DNA of 64,000 nt from Emiliania huxleyi CCMP1516 (taxonomy: Eukaryota > Haptophyta > Isochrysidales > Noelaerhabdaceae), in contig NW_005201192.1 of NCBI RefSeq assembly GCF_000372725.1, positions 560,378-624,377 of the forward strand, written 5' to 3'. The position numbers and the translations under genes are program-made. The notes under the pieces were generated by a model. The model was not told the origin of the DNA. It worked only from the letters and a program-made list of their open reading frames with translations, and ran no database searches. Each line of letters opens with the position of its first letter. Position 1 is the stretch's first letter. Shown one piece after another: positions 32,531 through 42,381 of this stretch.

Positions 32531-34201
32531 TCACACTGCAGCGCGGTCGAGCAGCTTGCCTCGGTAGATGGCCCGGTTGCGCACGCCTAGCGCCAGTGCG
32601 CCCGCAGTGCCCGCCGCACACGCGCCGAGGATGGCCAGGTGGGTGGCGCGATAGCAGAGGGAGCCGTGGCACTCGGCGGCGGCGCCGGGCGTCGTGACGT
32701 GAGCGTGCGCGGCGTACACTTTGGTGGCGAGGAGGGTGGAGAGGAGGAGGGAGGAGGAGGAGGCGGCGAGCGAGAAGAGGTTGTACACCGTCGCAAAGTG
32801 GCGGGCCGGGAAGATGTCGCCCACGATCGACGGCAGGAGCGACCACACCGCGCCGTAGGCGGCGCCACCGGCGGCGGCGCCGAGGTAGAGCAGCGGCGGC
32901 GACGCGGCGCCGAGCAGCGCCGCGTGCGCCGCGCCCATCAGGCAAGTGGCCGCGGCGAGCAAGTGCGGCCGCGGCACGCGCCTGCGCGAGAGTGCGTCGG
33001 AGCAGGCGCCAGCGGCCATCCGGCCGATGCAGTTGCAGGCGGAGAGGAGCGAGACGAGGATGGGGGACGCCTGGGATGAAGCCTGCGCGGGCGCGGCGGC
33101 AGTGACGATCTTGCCGATGTGGTTGAGCAAGACGATGCCGCCGCCCCAGCCGGCAAAGGCCGCGACGAAGAGGAGGCCGAAATCGACGCTCGCCACCGAC
33201 GCCCAGACGCCGCTCCCTGGCTGTTGCCCGTCCGGAGGCGGCGAGAGCTGCAGCGGCGGCCCCTGCGGCGCGTGCTGCGCGTGCTGCGTGGGGCCCGCCC
33301 CGCTCTCGCGTCGAGCGGCGGCGGCGTCGGCCTCCTCGAGCAGCCCCACCCGGCCGGCCACCGAGGACGAGCCGACGGAGGGCGAGCCGGCGGCTGCGGC
33401 GGCGCCCCACGCGAGGCTGGGCAGGGCGAGGAGGGAGGCGGCGACGAGGCCGAGGGCGCCGAGCGAGAAGGCGCGGCTTGCGGCGAGCGGCGAGAAGGCG
33501 CGCAGCAGGCTGATGGCCACCATCGCGACGGCGAGGGCGCCGACGAGGGCGTAGCCGCGCGCAAAGCGGCGCGAGGGCGAGTCGGCGTCGAGCGGGCGCG
33601 GCGGGGCGAGGCGGCGGACCAGCGGCGCGAGTGCGAGTGCGAGGAGGCAGAGGGCGACGCCGAGGAAGAGGAGGAAGGCGGGCGCCGCGTCGGGCGCCGC
33701 GAAGAAAGCGAGGAAAACCTGCGTCAGCAGCGAGCCAGACAGGCCGTAGAAGGACTTTGTCAGCCCGAGCACGAGGCCGCGCGACTCGCGGAAGTTGGCG
33801 CTGCAGGTGGCAATGGCGGCGCAGTCGAAGTAGCCCGACCCGTGCCCCCACAGGAACCAGAGCAGCCAGAGTACCGCAAAGTTGGCGTGCACATCAAACG
33901 CGGAACAGAGCCAGAGGCCGCCGTAGCCGAGCAGCGTGAGCGCCGCGCCCGCAAAGACGACCGTCCGCGGGCCGCCTCGGCGCGCGTCGTACAAAAAGCC
34001 GGCGAGCGGCACCCAGTTGCCCAGGTTGGACGCGAAGACCAAGTACTCCATGAGCGCCTCGCCGTCTGCGGCGCCAGGAAACAGGCGCGGCCGAAGCGCG
34101 GCGAGGTAGAGGTTTGTGATGTACACGCTCCCGCCGCAGAGCTCGAGCAGCATTGAGGCGACCAGGACGGACCAGCGGGAAGTGGGGAAGAGCGAAGACA
34201 T
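32531..34201 (-). CDS. Nodulin-like major facilitator superfamily transporter
   Basis: A single exon of 556 aa with about 12 hydrophobic helices in two groups of six, separated by a polar loop (about residues 275-335, rich in Gln/Pro/Ser). The N-terminal half shows the nodulin-like order: RWSVLVASMLLELCGGSVY, NLGNWVPLAGFLYDARRGG, then GHGSGYFDCAA and SRGLVLGLTKSFYGLSGSLL. The C-terminal half has GKIVTAAAP, SACNCIGRMAAGACSD and WSLLPSIVGDIFPARHFATV. Plant relatives are membrane carriers of mostly unknown substrate; some move organic ions or iron. There is no leader, so the plasma or vacuolar membrane is possible. Confidence 0.85.
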   Translation of the reverse strand: MSSLFPTSRWSVLVASMLLELCGGSVYITNLYLAALRPRLFPGAADGEALMEYLVFASNLGNWVPLAGFLYDARRGGPRTVVFAGAALTLLGYGGLWLCSAFDVHANFAVLWLLWFLWGHGSGYFDCAAIATCSANFRESRGLVLGLTKSFYGLSGSLLTQVFLAFFAAPDAAPAFLLFLGVALCLLALALAPLVRRLAPPRPLDADSPSRRFARGYALVGALAVAMVAISLLRAFSPLAASRAFSLGALGLVAASLLALPSLAWGAAAAAGSPSVGSSSVAGRVGLLEEADAAAARRESGAGPTQHAQHAPQGPPLQLSPPPDGQQPGSGVWASVASVDFGLLFVAAFAGWGGGIVLLNHIGKIVTAAAPAQASSQASPILVSLLSACNCIGRMAAGACSDALSRRRVPRPHLLAAATCLMGAAHAALLGAASPPLLYLGAAAGGAAYGAVWSLLPSIVGDIFPARHFATVYNLFSLAASSSSLLLSTLLATKVYAAHAHVTTPGAAAECHGSLCYRATHLAILGACAAGTAGALALGVRNRAIYRGKLLDRAAV

Positions 34202-35035
34202 TGCGCTGGTCGGCCCCTTGCCGGAGCCTTGCCTAAATGGGAAAAAGAAAACCCGTTGGACCTTCTTTTCTACCAGGCTACGAGCTTACTTCCTCTTGAT
34301 CACAGCGGATTTTGGTCACAATTTTCACATCATCGCTCTCTCTCTCTCTCTCTCTGCTCTCGCTTTGGCTCCTTTTTCTCTTTTTGTGACAGGCGACAGC
34401 AAGGTGTGACCGTGTGAGCTACCACTTTCTTCCCCTACGCTCGTGTTATTGGAGATGTTCATGCTGCAGTTTATCGGGCCGACGATCGGCAGCGAGGAGA
34501 CCCCTTGTCCCTCGCCTCGCTGCTCATCGTGGGCATTCGTTCAAGAAAGATGCTGAGCGAGCGTTGGCCTTCATACGTTATTCTTCCGATTCTATATTCT
34601 TTTTCGAAGCGATTTTCAGCGATTTTCAGCGGGAATATAATGAATATTTGAGAATATAGGTAGGCCCGATTTGGAGCTGTACTCTTGTGGCATATTCGAG
34701 AATATAGACCCTGTTTGGGACAAGAATACGGAAAGAATACGGAAAAAGAATCTAGATAGTAGTGGGCGAGAAAAACGTAGGCCAAAGCGAGCGCGCGACC
34801 GACGGCGACGGCGGCTACGGCTGCCGCTGCCGCGCTTCTGCCGCCGCTGCTGCTGCCTCTGCTGCGGCTACCCGGCGAGGCCATCCTCGCGCGCACGGAC
34901 GCTACAGGCGCGGGCGCGGGGGTGGAGGGTGCGTATGAGGCGGAGATGATGGAGGCGCTCGCCGCGTGCGGCGATTGAGCGCCTCCCTCTCTCTCCGGCT
35001 GCGCGCCTGACCGGTGCAGCTCCGAGTCGGCCTAG

Positions 35036-35125
35036 CGCGCGCGATAGATCTAAGGTTTTTGCTCGCCTTCCCTGGACCCCGTGTTGCGTGACTGTCTCTC
35101 TGCGATTTCGGGCCCGGGGTTGTGC
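35036..35125 (+). repeat. Dispersed repeat, family C
   Basis: AAGGTTTTTGCTCGCCTTCC through CCCGTGTTGCGTGACTGTCT to GCGATTTC and GGGGTTGT matches, in reverse orientation, 45825-45912. Similarity is high over ~85 bp. Both copies are intergenic. Function unknown. Confidence 0.75.
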
Positions 35126-35138
35126 GGGTGAACCTTCT

Positions 35139-35835
35139 TTTCTACCAGGCTAGGATTGAGAGCAGCCTCGCTCTTAATCCTAGAAGTCGAAGGATTGTGA
35201 GCAGCACTCCTCGCAATCGTAGCATCTCCTGTGCGATTGTGAGCACCCACGCTCGCAATCCTTCATCTTCTATGCCTATAGAGCAGCTCCGCTCCCAAGG
35301 TGACTGGTGACGCCTACGACTACTACCAGCGCGCTCGCAATCCGAGCAAAGTCTAGGGTTGCGAGCAGCTTAGCTCACAATCCTGGCAACATGCCTCCGA
35401 TTGCGAGCAGGAGCGCTCGCAATCCTACATTTTGCACGACGGATACTCTAGAGTCTCCCTGTCGTACTGATAGCAATGATCCAAGGATTGCACATAGGGC
35501 GCTCCCAAACACTCCAGCCGCGAGCGCTTGTGAGTGAGCGCGCCGGGATGGTCTCCTCACAATCCAAACAGTGATCGCACCGATTGCGAGGGGACCCGCG
35601 CGCAATCCTAGAAGTCGTAGGACTGTGGGCGGTGTCGCTCGTAATCGGCGAAAGTTCTAGGATTGCGAGCGCTCCTGCTCGCAATCGGAGGCCTGTCGCT
35701 AGGATTGTGAGCAGTGCTGCTCGCAATCCTAGCCTTTGCTCGGATTGCGAGCGCGCTGGTAGTAGTCGTAGGCGTCACCAAGTCACCTTGGGAGCGGAGC
35801 TGCTCTTAGTCCTAGAAGACGTAGGATTGCTAGAG
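35139..35835. repeat. Foldback repeat cluster built on GCTCGCAATCCTA palindromes
   Basis: The unit TAGGATTGCGAGC and its complement recur many times. On a larger scale, the left arm (~35284-35428, starting GCTCCGCTCCCAAGGTGAC) pairs with the right arm (~35655-35803, containing GTCACCTTGGGAGCGGAGC), with a ~225-bp spacer made of more of the same short palindromes. The outermost parts also pair weakly. No coding capacity is present. Confidence 0.8.
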
Positions 35836-36355
35836 GCGTGGCCGGCTTTTGGGCGTAGACCAAAACTTACAGCTGTCTACAGGGTACTTACATGGACTGG
35901 CTGTTCTTACAGACGCTTACACAAGGCATACCCACGCCTACCAGGCTTACCGTGGGGTGGTACTTGGGGCCATATATACCGGCACGAACCGGTTGGGTGC
36001 CGTTGGCAGCGGGGTGCGCTGATAGAGCCAGAACACACCGAAAATAGGCCTTCACACCGGTCACCGCGACTGAGACATCCCACCGAGCGTGGGTGCTCAC
36101 ACTCGCACAGAAATGCTAGCGCGTTGCGTCTCTGAGAGAGGGAGAGAGAGAGAGAGAGAGGTGCCCCGTTTGTGCCGCGTCCCGTGCCCCCGAGTTAAAT
36201 ATGAAGAGAGAGAGGGGGGGGGGAAGAAGAAACTGGAAAAAAGAAAAGGTTCATCGCGGACGACGAGGCCGCAGCAAGCTAGCAGCCTCGCTAGCCTCGC
36301 TAGCCTCGCTGCCTCGCCGCTAGCCTCGCCGAAATTAACGCCAGTCTACCGCCGC

Positions 36356-37295
36356 ATGCCGGGCACCAACGCCCGCCGCTCCGGCCCGCCGAAGCACCAG
36401 AACAGCTTCGCGTGGGTCCCCGCCTCGGCGGACAAGCACAACACGCTGCAGGACAAGGTCGGCAAGCTCGACCTGCGCGGTGGCGTCTGCGCCAAGTGCG
36501 CGGCTGCCCGGCCCGGCCGAGTCGCCGCCCCCTGCATGAGCGCGCGACGGCTCCGCGCACAGGTGCTACGAGGTGATTGAGTGGAAGCGCCGGTACGGCA
36601 AGTACAAGCCGCTCAAGCAGCCGGCAAAGTGCCTCGGCTGCAACCAAAAGGCGGTGCACCAAGCCTACCACCAGCTCTGCCCTCCGTGCGCGGGCTCGCG
36701 CCGCGTGTGCGCAAAGTGCATGCGCGCGCCGCCGGCGCCGCCTACAGCCGAAGAGCTCGAGGCCAAGGAGGCGCAGGCGCACGCATCGCTCGAGTCGAGG
36801 CTCGGTGCACTGCCAGAGCGGCAGCGGCGGACGGCGCAGCGGCAGCTGGCGGTGGGGGCCGTGCCCGTCTCGCTCACGGCGCGCATCGAGCGGAGCCATG
36901 GCCCCACCGCAGTCGTGGCGGAGGACCTGGCCGCCGCCGCAGCTGCGAGCACCGCAGCTGCTGCCGCCGCCGCCGCTGCCGCCGCTGCCGCCGCTTCTTC
37001 CGAGCGGGCCGAGCCGGCCGAGTGCGCCACGCAAGGAGCAGCGCCTGCGGGTGGCGCCGCGCCCGCCCCGCCCCATTCGGCCGTCGAGGAGGCCGACGCC
37101 GGGGACGTGACGGCGCTGCTCGACGCGGCGGTTCGCCGCGCGCTGCTGAGCGAGGCAGAGGCGGACAGGCTGACGGACGCGATCGCGTCGGGCGCTCGTT
37201 CGGAGGAGGAGGTCGCCGCCGAGTGGGAGTGGGCGGCGAGGCTGGCGCTGCCAACTGGTGGCGCCGCAGTCGACCCCAGGCCCAGCAGCGAATGA
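36356..37295 (+). CDS. C9orf85/DUF2039-family zinc-binding protein with long Ala-rich extension
   Basis: Exon 1 (36356-36495) encodes MPGTNARRSGPPKHQNSFAW and HDGVC-like GGVCAK. A 67-bp GT-AG intron (36496-36562) splits the Lys codon. Exon 2 starts CYEVIEWKRRYGKYKPL and has the conserved Cys pairs CLGC, LCPPCAG and RVCAKCMR, which fit a zinc-binding fold. Human C9orf85 (about 157-180 aa) has the same core, KHQN, DGVC and KYKPL. Here a C-terminal extension of ~185 residues is added, with a poly-Ala tract and a helical acidic part. The function of the family is unknown. Part of exon 2 is duplicated antisense at 30438-30901. Confidence 0.82.
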
Positions 37296-37600
37296 GGCGA
37301 GAGAACGGCGAGGGCTTGACACTTGTGGCTTGAGGCGCCCGCCAAAGGAGAGCGCAGCAAAGCTTTGTGGGTAACGCACGCAAGAGAGCCGTCGTGCGCG
37401 GCTCTCGTCTATATAAAACTCACCGTCGCACGGTCCAGTGGCAGTGTGCACCTGTGCGCGCAGCGGCGCCACACACCGCACCGCCACACGCCACAGGACG
37501 GCCGAGATAAACTCCATACTGAAACACGGCGTGGAATACACGTCCACCATTCCCCAGTCGAGGCCGACGCGCGTCGGCCTGCGCGCTCCCCCCAAGGCCG

Positions 37601-38083
37601 TCAGTTCTCCTTGCCCGCCTCCACTATGGGCTGCAGCGCCGCCGGAGAGTACTTTACCGACTTCAACACTTTGTTGTCGGCCGTGCGGTAAACGAGGTAC
37701 TGGCCGTCGCACTCCTCGATCCTCGCCGGCTGATCCTTGGCTGCGTAGTGCGCGACGGTCGCCTCGGCCTCCTCCCTCGTGGCGCATGCCTTGCTCATGT
37801 TTGATCTCTGAACCTCAGCAAACAGGTCGGCGAACCTTGTGCCGAGCCCGAACTCGTGAACGGCCCCGGCGTACTGGATGTCGGCGAGGGCGTCGGCCAC
37901 CTCGACCAGATCGTTCTGCGAGATAGCCTCCTTTAGCTCGTTCAGCTCTTCCTGCAGCAGCTCCACGCGCAGGGCGCACCTCTTGGCGTCAGGGATTGCT
38001 GGCGAGACGACAACAGGCGCCTTGAAGAGGCGGTGGAAGGCGGCGACGTCACGGAGGCAGGAAGGCTCGCGGTACTCAGGCAT
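37601..38083 (-). CDS. MazG/PRA-PH-like nucleotide pyrophosphohydrolase
   Basis: A 160-aa protein; the ATG at 38083 (MPEYREPSCL) is chosen, and one at 38122 is possible. The core matches the all-alpha NTP pyrophosphatase fold: DVAAFHRLFKAPVVVSPAIP, then RVELLQEELNELKEAI (the EExxE metal-binding helix) and LVEVADALADIQYAGAVHEF (the ExxxD helix). These motifs coordinate Mg2+ for hydrolysis of (d)NTPs to monophosphates; some relatives act on phosphoribosyl-ATP or viral and bacterial nucleotides. The C-terminal ~60 residues (YLVYRTADNKVLKSVKYSP) are an added small domain. No leader peptide. Confidence 0.78.
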   Translation of the reverse strand: MPEYREPSCLRDVAAFHRLFKAPVVVSPAIPDAKRCALRVELLQEELNELKEAISQNDLVEVADALADIQYAGAVHEFGLGTRFADLFAEVQRSNMSKACATREEAEATVAHYAAKDQPARIEECDGQYLVYRTADNKVLKSVKYSPAALQPIVEAGKEN

Positions 38084-38464
38084 GACGGAAAAACGGCCGT
38101 TCGCGGGCAACAGGCAGAGCAAAAGAAAGCGCCGGGCAAAGTTGTCTGTTTTCTTTCTTTCTTTCTATCTGTCCGTTTTTTATTTAGATCTACCTGGAAT
38201 TTGTTTGATCTACCGCGTAGTACCGTGGAGGATATATTAAGGTCTAGGAAGCCGGGTGGGGGTGCGCGGAGCTGCGCGGCGGCGACGCCGCGCCGCCACA
38301 GCCCACACGCACACGGGCGGCCCGCACGGCGCTAGATCCGGTGTGGTCCGCGCGCGAATAGGGAATATCAACATGGTATTAAACGTATGCCTGCTTCTCC
38401 TTGTGTTTTTTGGGGCACCGCGCCCAAGCCCTCTCTGCGCACCCAGTAGCCCACTACTCTGGCA

Positions 38465-40478
38465 CTAGCGGGCGGCGTTGCAAGCGTGCACCGCCCAGCT
38501 TGTGCCGGTGCCTGCAAACGGCGCCGCGCCATCCGCAAGCCCTCCCTCTGGCCGAGGGGCAAGCAGCGCCGCCAGCGCGGCTCTCGAGGCGGCCGCGTCG
38601 GAGCGGTGCGCCTGGGCGAGGCCGATCGGCTGAGAATGTTGCCCCCCCGTCCCGCCCTCTCCCCCGGCGCCTCCCGCCTTTGCAAGCGCGAACCCGAACT
38701 CGTGCGGCTTGCGCAGCCTTCCGTCTCGCGGCGCGGCGGAGGTCGGCTCTGGCTCCACCTCCATCTCGGTCGGAGGCGGCGGCTCGGGCGGCGGGTCGGG
38801 CTCGGGCGGGCGATAGAGGAGCGAGCGCAGAAAGGCGCGGCGGGAGGCGTGCGCCTCCAGCGCGGAGAGCGTCTCCTGCAGCGAGGCGTCGAGCTCCGCC
38901 GCCCCGTCCGCCTGCCTGCCCTCCGCCAAGCCGGCCAGCAGCGAGGAGAGGCTCGGCGCGTCTTGCGGCGGCTCCGGCGGCTCGAGGACCTGGAGGTCGT
39001 ACGCCCGCCTACGGCGTGCGATCGTCTAGCCGCGTCACGCACGCGTGGCGGCGCCTGTGGGGCGGCGCGGGTGAGTCGCGCGTGGCGTGAGGCCCGTCAG
39101 CGATGACGTGGTGGATGACGAAGGGGAGGGCGTCGAGCGTGCGGTAGTGCTGCTCCTGCGGGCCGGCGGGCGGGGGCGTGGGAGCGAAGAAGAGGGAGGG
39201 AGGCGGGCGGGCGCCTCGCCTGGCGCAGCAGGTGCATCGTCTCGCAGAGCGACGCGCTGGCCGAGGGCTGCCTGCCGACCAGCTGCAGGAGCGGCGCCTT
39301 TGCTCGGTCGTGGTGCAGCGCCCACCGCACCATGCTGCACAGGTCGCGGTGCGTGAGGAATGTGTTTGGCGGCTGCGCCAGCGCGGCGGCGAGCGGAGGC
39401 ATCAGCATGTAGCGCTGGACCGAGGCTGGGCCGCGAGGCAGGCCGAGGATGAGGCGGCAGATGAGCTGGGGCACGTCCGCGGGCGAAGAGCGGGAGAGCA
39501 CCACCACGCGCGCACCGCCTACTCGCCACTCCTCACGCCCCTCGGGGGCCGCACGAGCGGGCAGCGGGCCGGTGCGGGCTGCGCAGCGGCGCCTTGCGGC
39601 CCCTCGGCCGACCAGTCCTGGTGCAGGGGGGTCCCCGGGGGCTGGCCCTCGAGGGGGGCCTGCCCCTGGGGAGCCCCTCAAACCCTCCCCGGGGGAACCC
39701 CCCCCCGGAAACCCCCCCCCCCCCCCCCCAACCCCCTCCTCTCCTCCCACCCCCTCCCCTCCCACCCCTCCCACCCCACCCCACCCCACCCCCTCCCCGA
39801 GACGTCGAGACGGGCAGAGGCGCGCACCTCGAACCTCACCGAAGAGAAGAAGCGGCGCAGCTCAAGAGGCTCCTGTTCCTCCGCCGCCGCCGCCGCCGCC
39901 GCCGCTGCTGCGGCGGCGTCGGCGTCGGCAGGGGCGACGGCGGCCTCGCCATTGCCACCGCCGCCCTCGCCCTCGCCGCCGCCGTTGTCCGACAGCTGCT
40001 GCTGTGCCACCGCAGCCTCGGCGGGCGGCGTGGCCGCGGGCGGGTCCTGGATGCGTTTCGCCCACACCTTGACCGTCCAGGCGACGGAGGGCTGCGCCGG
40101 GGGCGCGCCGGCGACCTGCGGCGCCGGCGCCGGCTCGAGCGACGAGCCGACAAAGAGACGGACCAAACGCGTGCGCGGCGTGGGCGAGTGCACCCCAGTG
40201 GCGCCGCCTGCGAACCGGAGCTCGTGCTCGAACGCGGCGGCCCTGGCGGTGAGCTCCGAGGCCAGCCGCGACTCAGCGCGCAGCAGCTCGTGGTAGCAGC
40301 CCGCGGCATTCGCTCCCACCTGCGACGCCACCAGCGCCGAGAGGCTGCGACACTGCGGCGACGCAGCCCGCGGCCCGGCCGCCGCGGGAGGCCGGGCCGG
40401 CGGCGCAGCGGCGACGCTCGCACTACGGCGCTTGGCGCCGACCAGGCGCTCCCGGAGCTGGGCCTCGTCAGTAGACAT
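38465..40478 (-). CDS. SWI/SNF chromatin-remodelling subunit, Swp73/BAF60 (SMARCD) family
   Basis: Several exons. Exon 1 (40478-39828) has RLVRLFVGSSLEPAPAP, SVAWTVKVWAKRIQD and LRRFFSSVRFE, which follow the BAF60 order LRLYIFNTF, WELRVEG, FSSFFKSL; its GT donor is at 39827. The next exon (from about 39543) carries VVVLSRSSPADVPQLI and a SWIB-like segment NTFLTHRDLCSMVRWALHH. A short exon near 39155-39097 reads HYRTLDALPFVIHHVIADG, matching the LHALL..PEPI.I.HVI stretch. The last exon has AYDLQVLEPPEPP and a helical ELDASLQETLSALEAH, LRSLLYRP, ending in a Pro/Glu-rich tail. The exon-1 intron is full of G/C homopolymers. Several junctions are approximate. Confidence 0.72.
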
Positions 40479-42381
40479 GGCGCCTGGGAAGCGGCGCTCG
40501 TTGCGCCCAAAACGAGAAACCAACCGGGTGCGGTGTGTGGCCGCGAAAGCACGGCTGGCATCCGTGGCGTGGGGCTCGCCTTCGAAAAGTCGGGCATGGC
40601 TCTCCCCGCAACTCTATCGCTAACACGCGCGCACCACCGAGACTGTGGTGAGCGCGCTGCGGTCGCACGTCTACCTCCGTCATAGTGCCACGACGTGCGG
40701 CCTAGAATTAGCACACGCGCCTCTGCTTGCATACACTCATACATTGGGTTGTCATCGCCTGTGAGTGCGAGAAGGGCTAGCCGCAGGCAGCTAGCCTCTG
40801 AGGAGGGCGTCCATAGACACCTCACTAGACCCCACACACGGTCTCGTCCGTGCCTCGCCGGCCGGAGAGATTGCTGGAGGTAGAGCAAGCCCGCTCTAGC
40901 CTCGCATATCACTTCCTGTCGTCTGTTGTTTGTTGCGCCCTTGTTTGTAGAGTCTTGGCACCGTGGAGTGCTGGGGGGGGCGACAGGGAGGATATGGCCT
41001 TGAGTTATGTGTACGCCGACTCAGGGTGTGTGGCAGCCCGCTGGCTGTGTGTCTTGTGAGCTTGTTTGTGTCTGTGTGTCGCTCGTGCGTGTCGTCATCA
41101 TCTGTCCAGCGTCCACCCATACCGCGTTGGTGTCCAGTCCGAGCCTGGCTGTTCTTCACCTTTCTACCTACCTACTCGCACGTCGCGTCCACCCATCCGG
41201 GCCAAAAAAGAAAAATCTTTGCTACAGCGCGGGCCGCCGCTCGCCAAGCCCCTCAGATGAGTGGTCAGATGGATAGATCTAGTGCCCGAGAGCGAGGGGT
41301 CCGGGGTGGAGCACAAACATAGGACGCCCAGCCTTGCCCTCGCGCCGCCGAGTGTGCGTATCTTATGCGAGAGAGATCCCCTGTACGTGCCCTGTCCCCT
41401 ATCCCAGCCCTCTCTCCGCGCGGCGATGCGCCCTCCCCGCCTCGCTTTTGCAAAATCCTGCAAAGGTGGGGACGTGTCTGTCCTCGACCCAGCCCTAGCT
41501 TGGGATGTCCGTTTTATTCCGCCTGCGTTTGGGTTTGTATGTTTGCGATTTGGAATTTGGCATTTGTCTAGTTCTTTGTTTATTTATTTACTTATGCAGT
41601 GTGAAGGGGAACCTGGTACGCGGGTCCAACCCTCGGAGAGTGTTCTTTAGCTCCGAGTAGAGGGCTGAGGCGGGGCGTTCTGCTGCTAGAGGGGGACCCA
41701 AAGCGCGAGGGAAAATTCCGCCGCTTAGGGAAACCCGGAGCGCGCGGAGCTAACCCTCAGAGACCCGTGTTATGGCCCTGCGACCGCGCACCCCCCAGGG
41801 CTAGGGCTCTCTTGCCCGCAACCCGATGCCAATCGTCCGGCCTTTATGGGTGCGCTTCTTAGCTCCCCGGCCCTGGGCGTGCGTGGGAGAAAGGGAGAGG
41901 GGTTTGTGTGTGTGTCTCTCTCCCGATGTAGAGAGCGATGTAGAGCGATGTTGAGCGCGATTTACTTAGTGATTTCACTGTGAATTCGCACTCTACATCG
42001 CTCTAACATCGGACGGAGGCAGTCCGTCCCGCGCCGGATGGCCGGATGTAGAGCTCAAGTCTCTACAGCTCTGCAGCGCTCCAGAGCGCTCTACATCTCT
42101 ACATCGCTCTACAGCGCTCTACACTCTACATCCTCTACACGCCTCCCTCAGATTCTCGTTTGGTTGGCGGCGCGATGCTGCCGCCCTGGCTGGCTTTCGA
42201 CCCGTGCCGAGACACATTTTGCAACCCGTTCGATTCCTGGCTCACAAATAAAGGCAAGCTAAAGATGTTCACGGGCCCGCGGGCCCCCACAGGGGGGGCG
42301 GAAACCCGGGCAAAGCACCGGCTGGCGTTCCTAAAGCGCGTTCGGCCCGCAGTCTCGCTCGGCCCAAGTTGTCGGATACCC
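40479..42381. other. 1.9-kb intergenic region with dispersed repeats
   Basis: Between the Swp73 gene (-) and the HAD gene (+). It contains a diverged family B copy (41440-41520), an inverted family A copy (41785-41880) preceded by sequence shared with 50660-50760 (GGGTCCAACCCT, GTACGCGG), and the ATGTAGAGCG minisatellite (41927-42140). No coding gene is recognised. Confidence 0.6.
41927..42140. repeat. GATGTAGAGC / GCTCTACATC minisatellite with inverted halves
   Basis: The left part has GATGTAGAGAGCGATGTAGA and GATGTTGAGCG. The right part, after an A/T-rich centre with TTACTTAGTGATTTC, has many CTCTACATCGCTCTACA units in the opposite sense. The two halves can form stems. Located just upstream of the HAD gene. 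Confidence 0.75.

Larger units (their letters stand above)
34202..36355. other. Two-kilobase intergenic region with foldback repeats
   Basis: Between the MFS gene (-) and the DUF2039 gene (+). It holds a (CT)n run at ~34333-34353, an A/T-rich stretch with tandem GCGATTTTCA (about 34610-34630), the phrase CTTCTTTTCTACCAGGCTA at both ~34263 and ~35133, repeat family C (35036-35125), the foldback cluster (35139-35835) and a (GA)n run at ~36133-36161. No gene is recognised. Confidence 0.6.

Noticed and set aside
37405-37420. TATATAAA box
   Set aside because: No plus-strand gene starts downstream; similar isolated boxes occur at ~21362 and ~59424, so I do not call promoters.
42205-42245. GTTCGATTCCTGG resembling a tRNA T-arm
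   Set aside because: The T-stem does not pair and no other tRNA arms are present; it lies in the 5' extension of the HAD gene.
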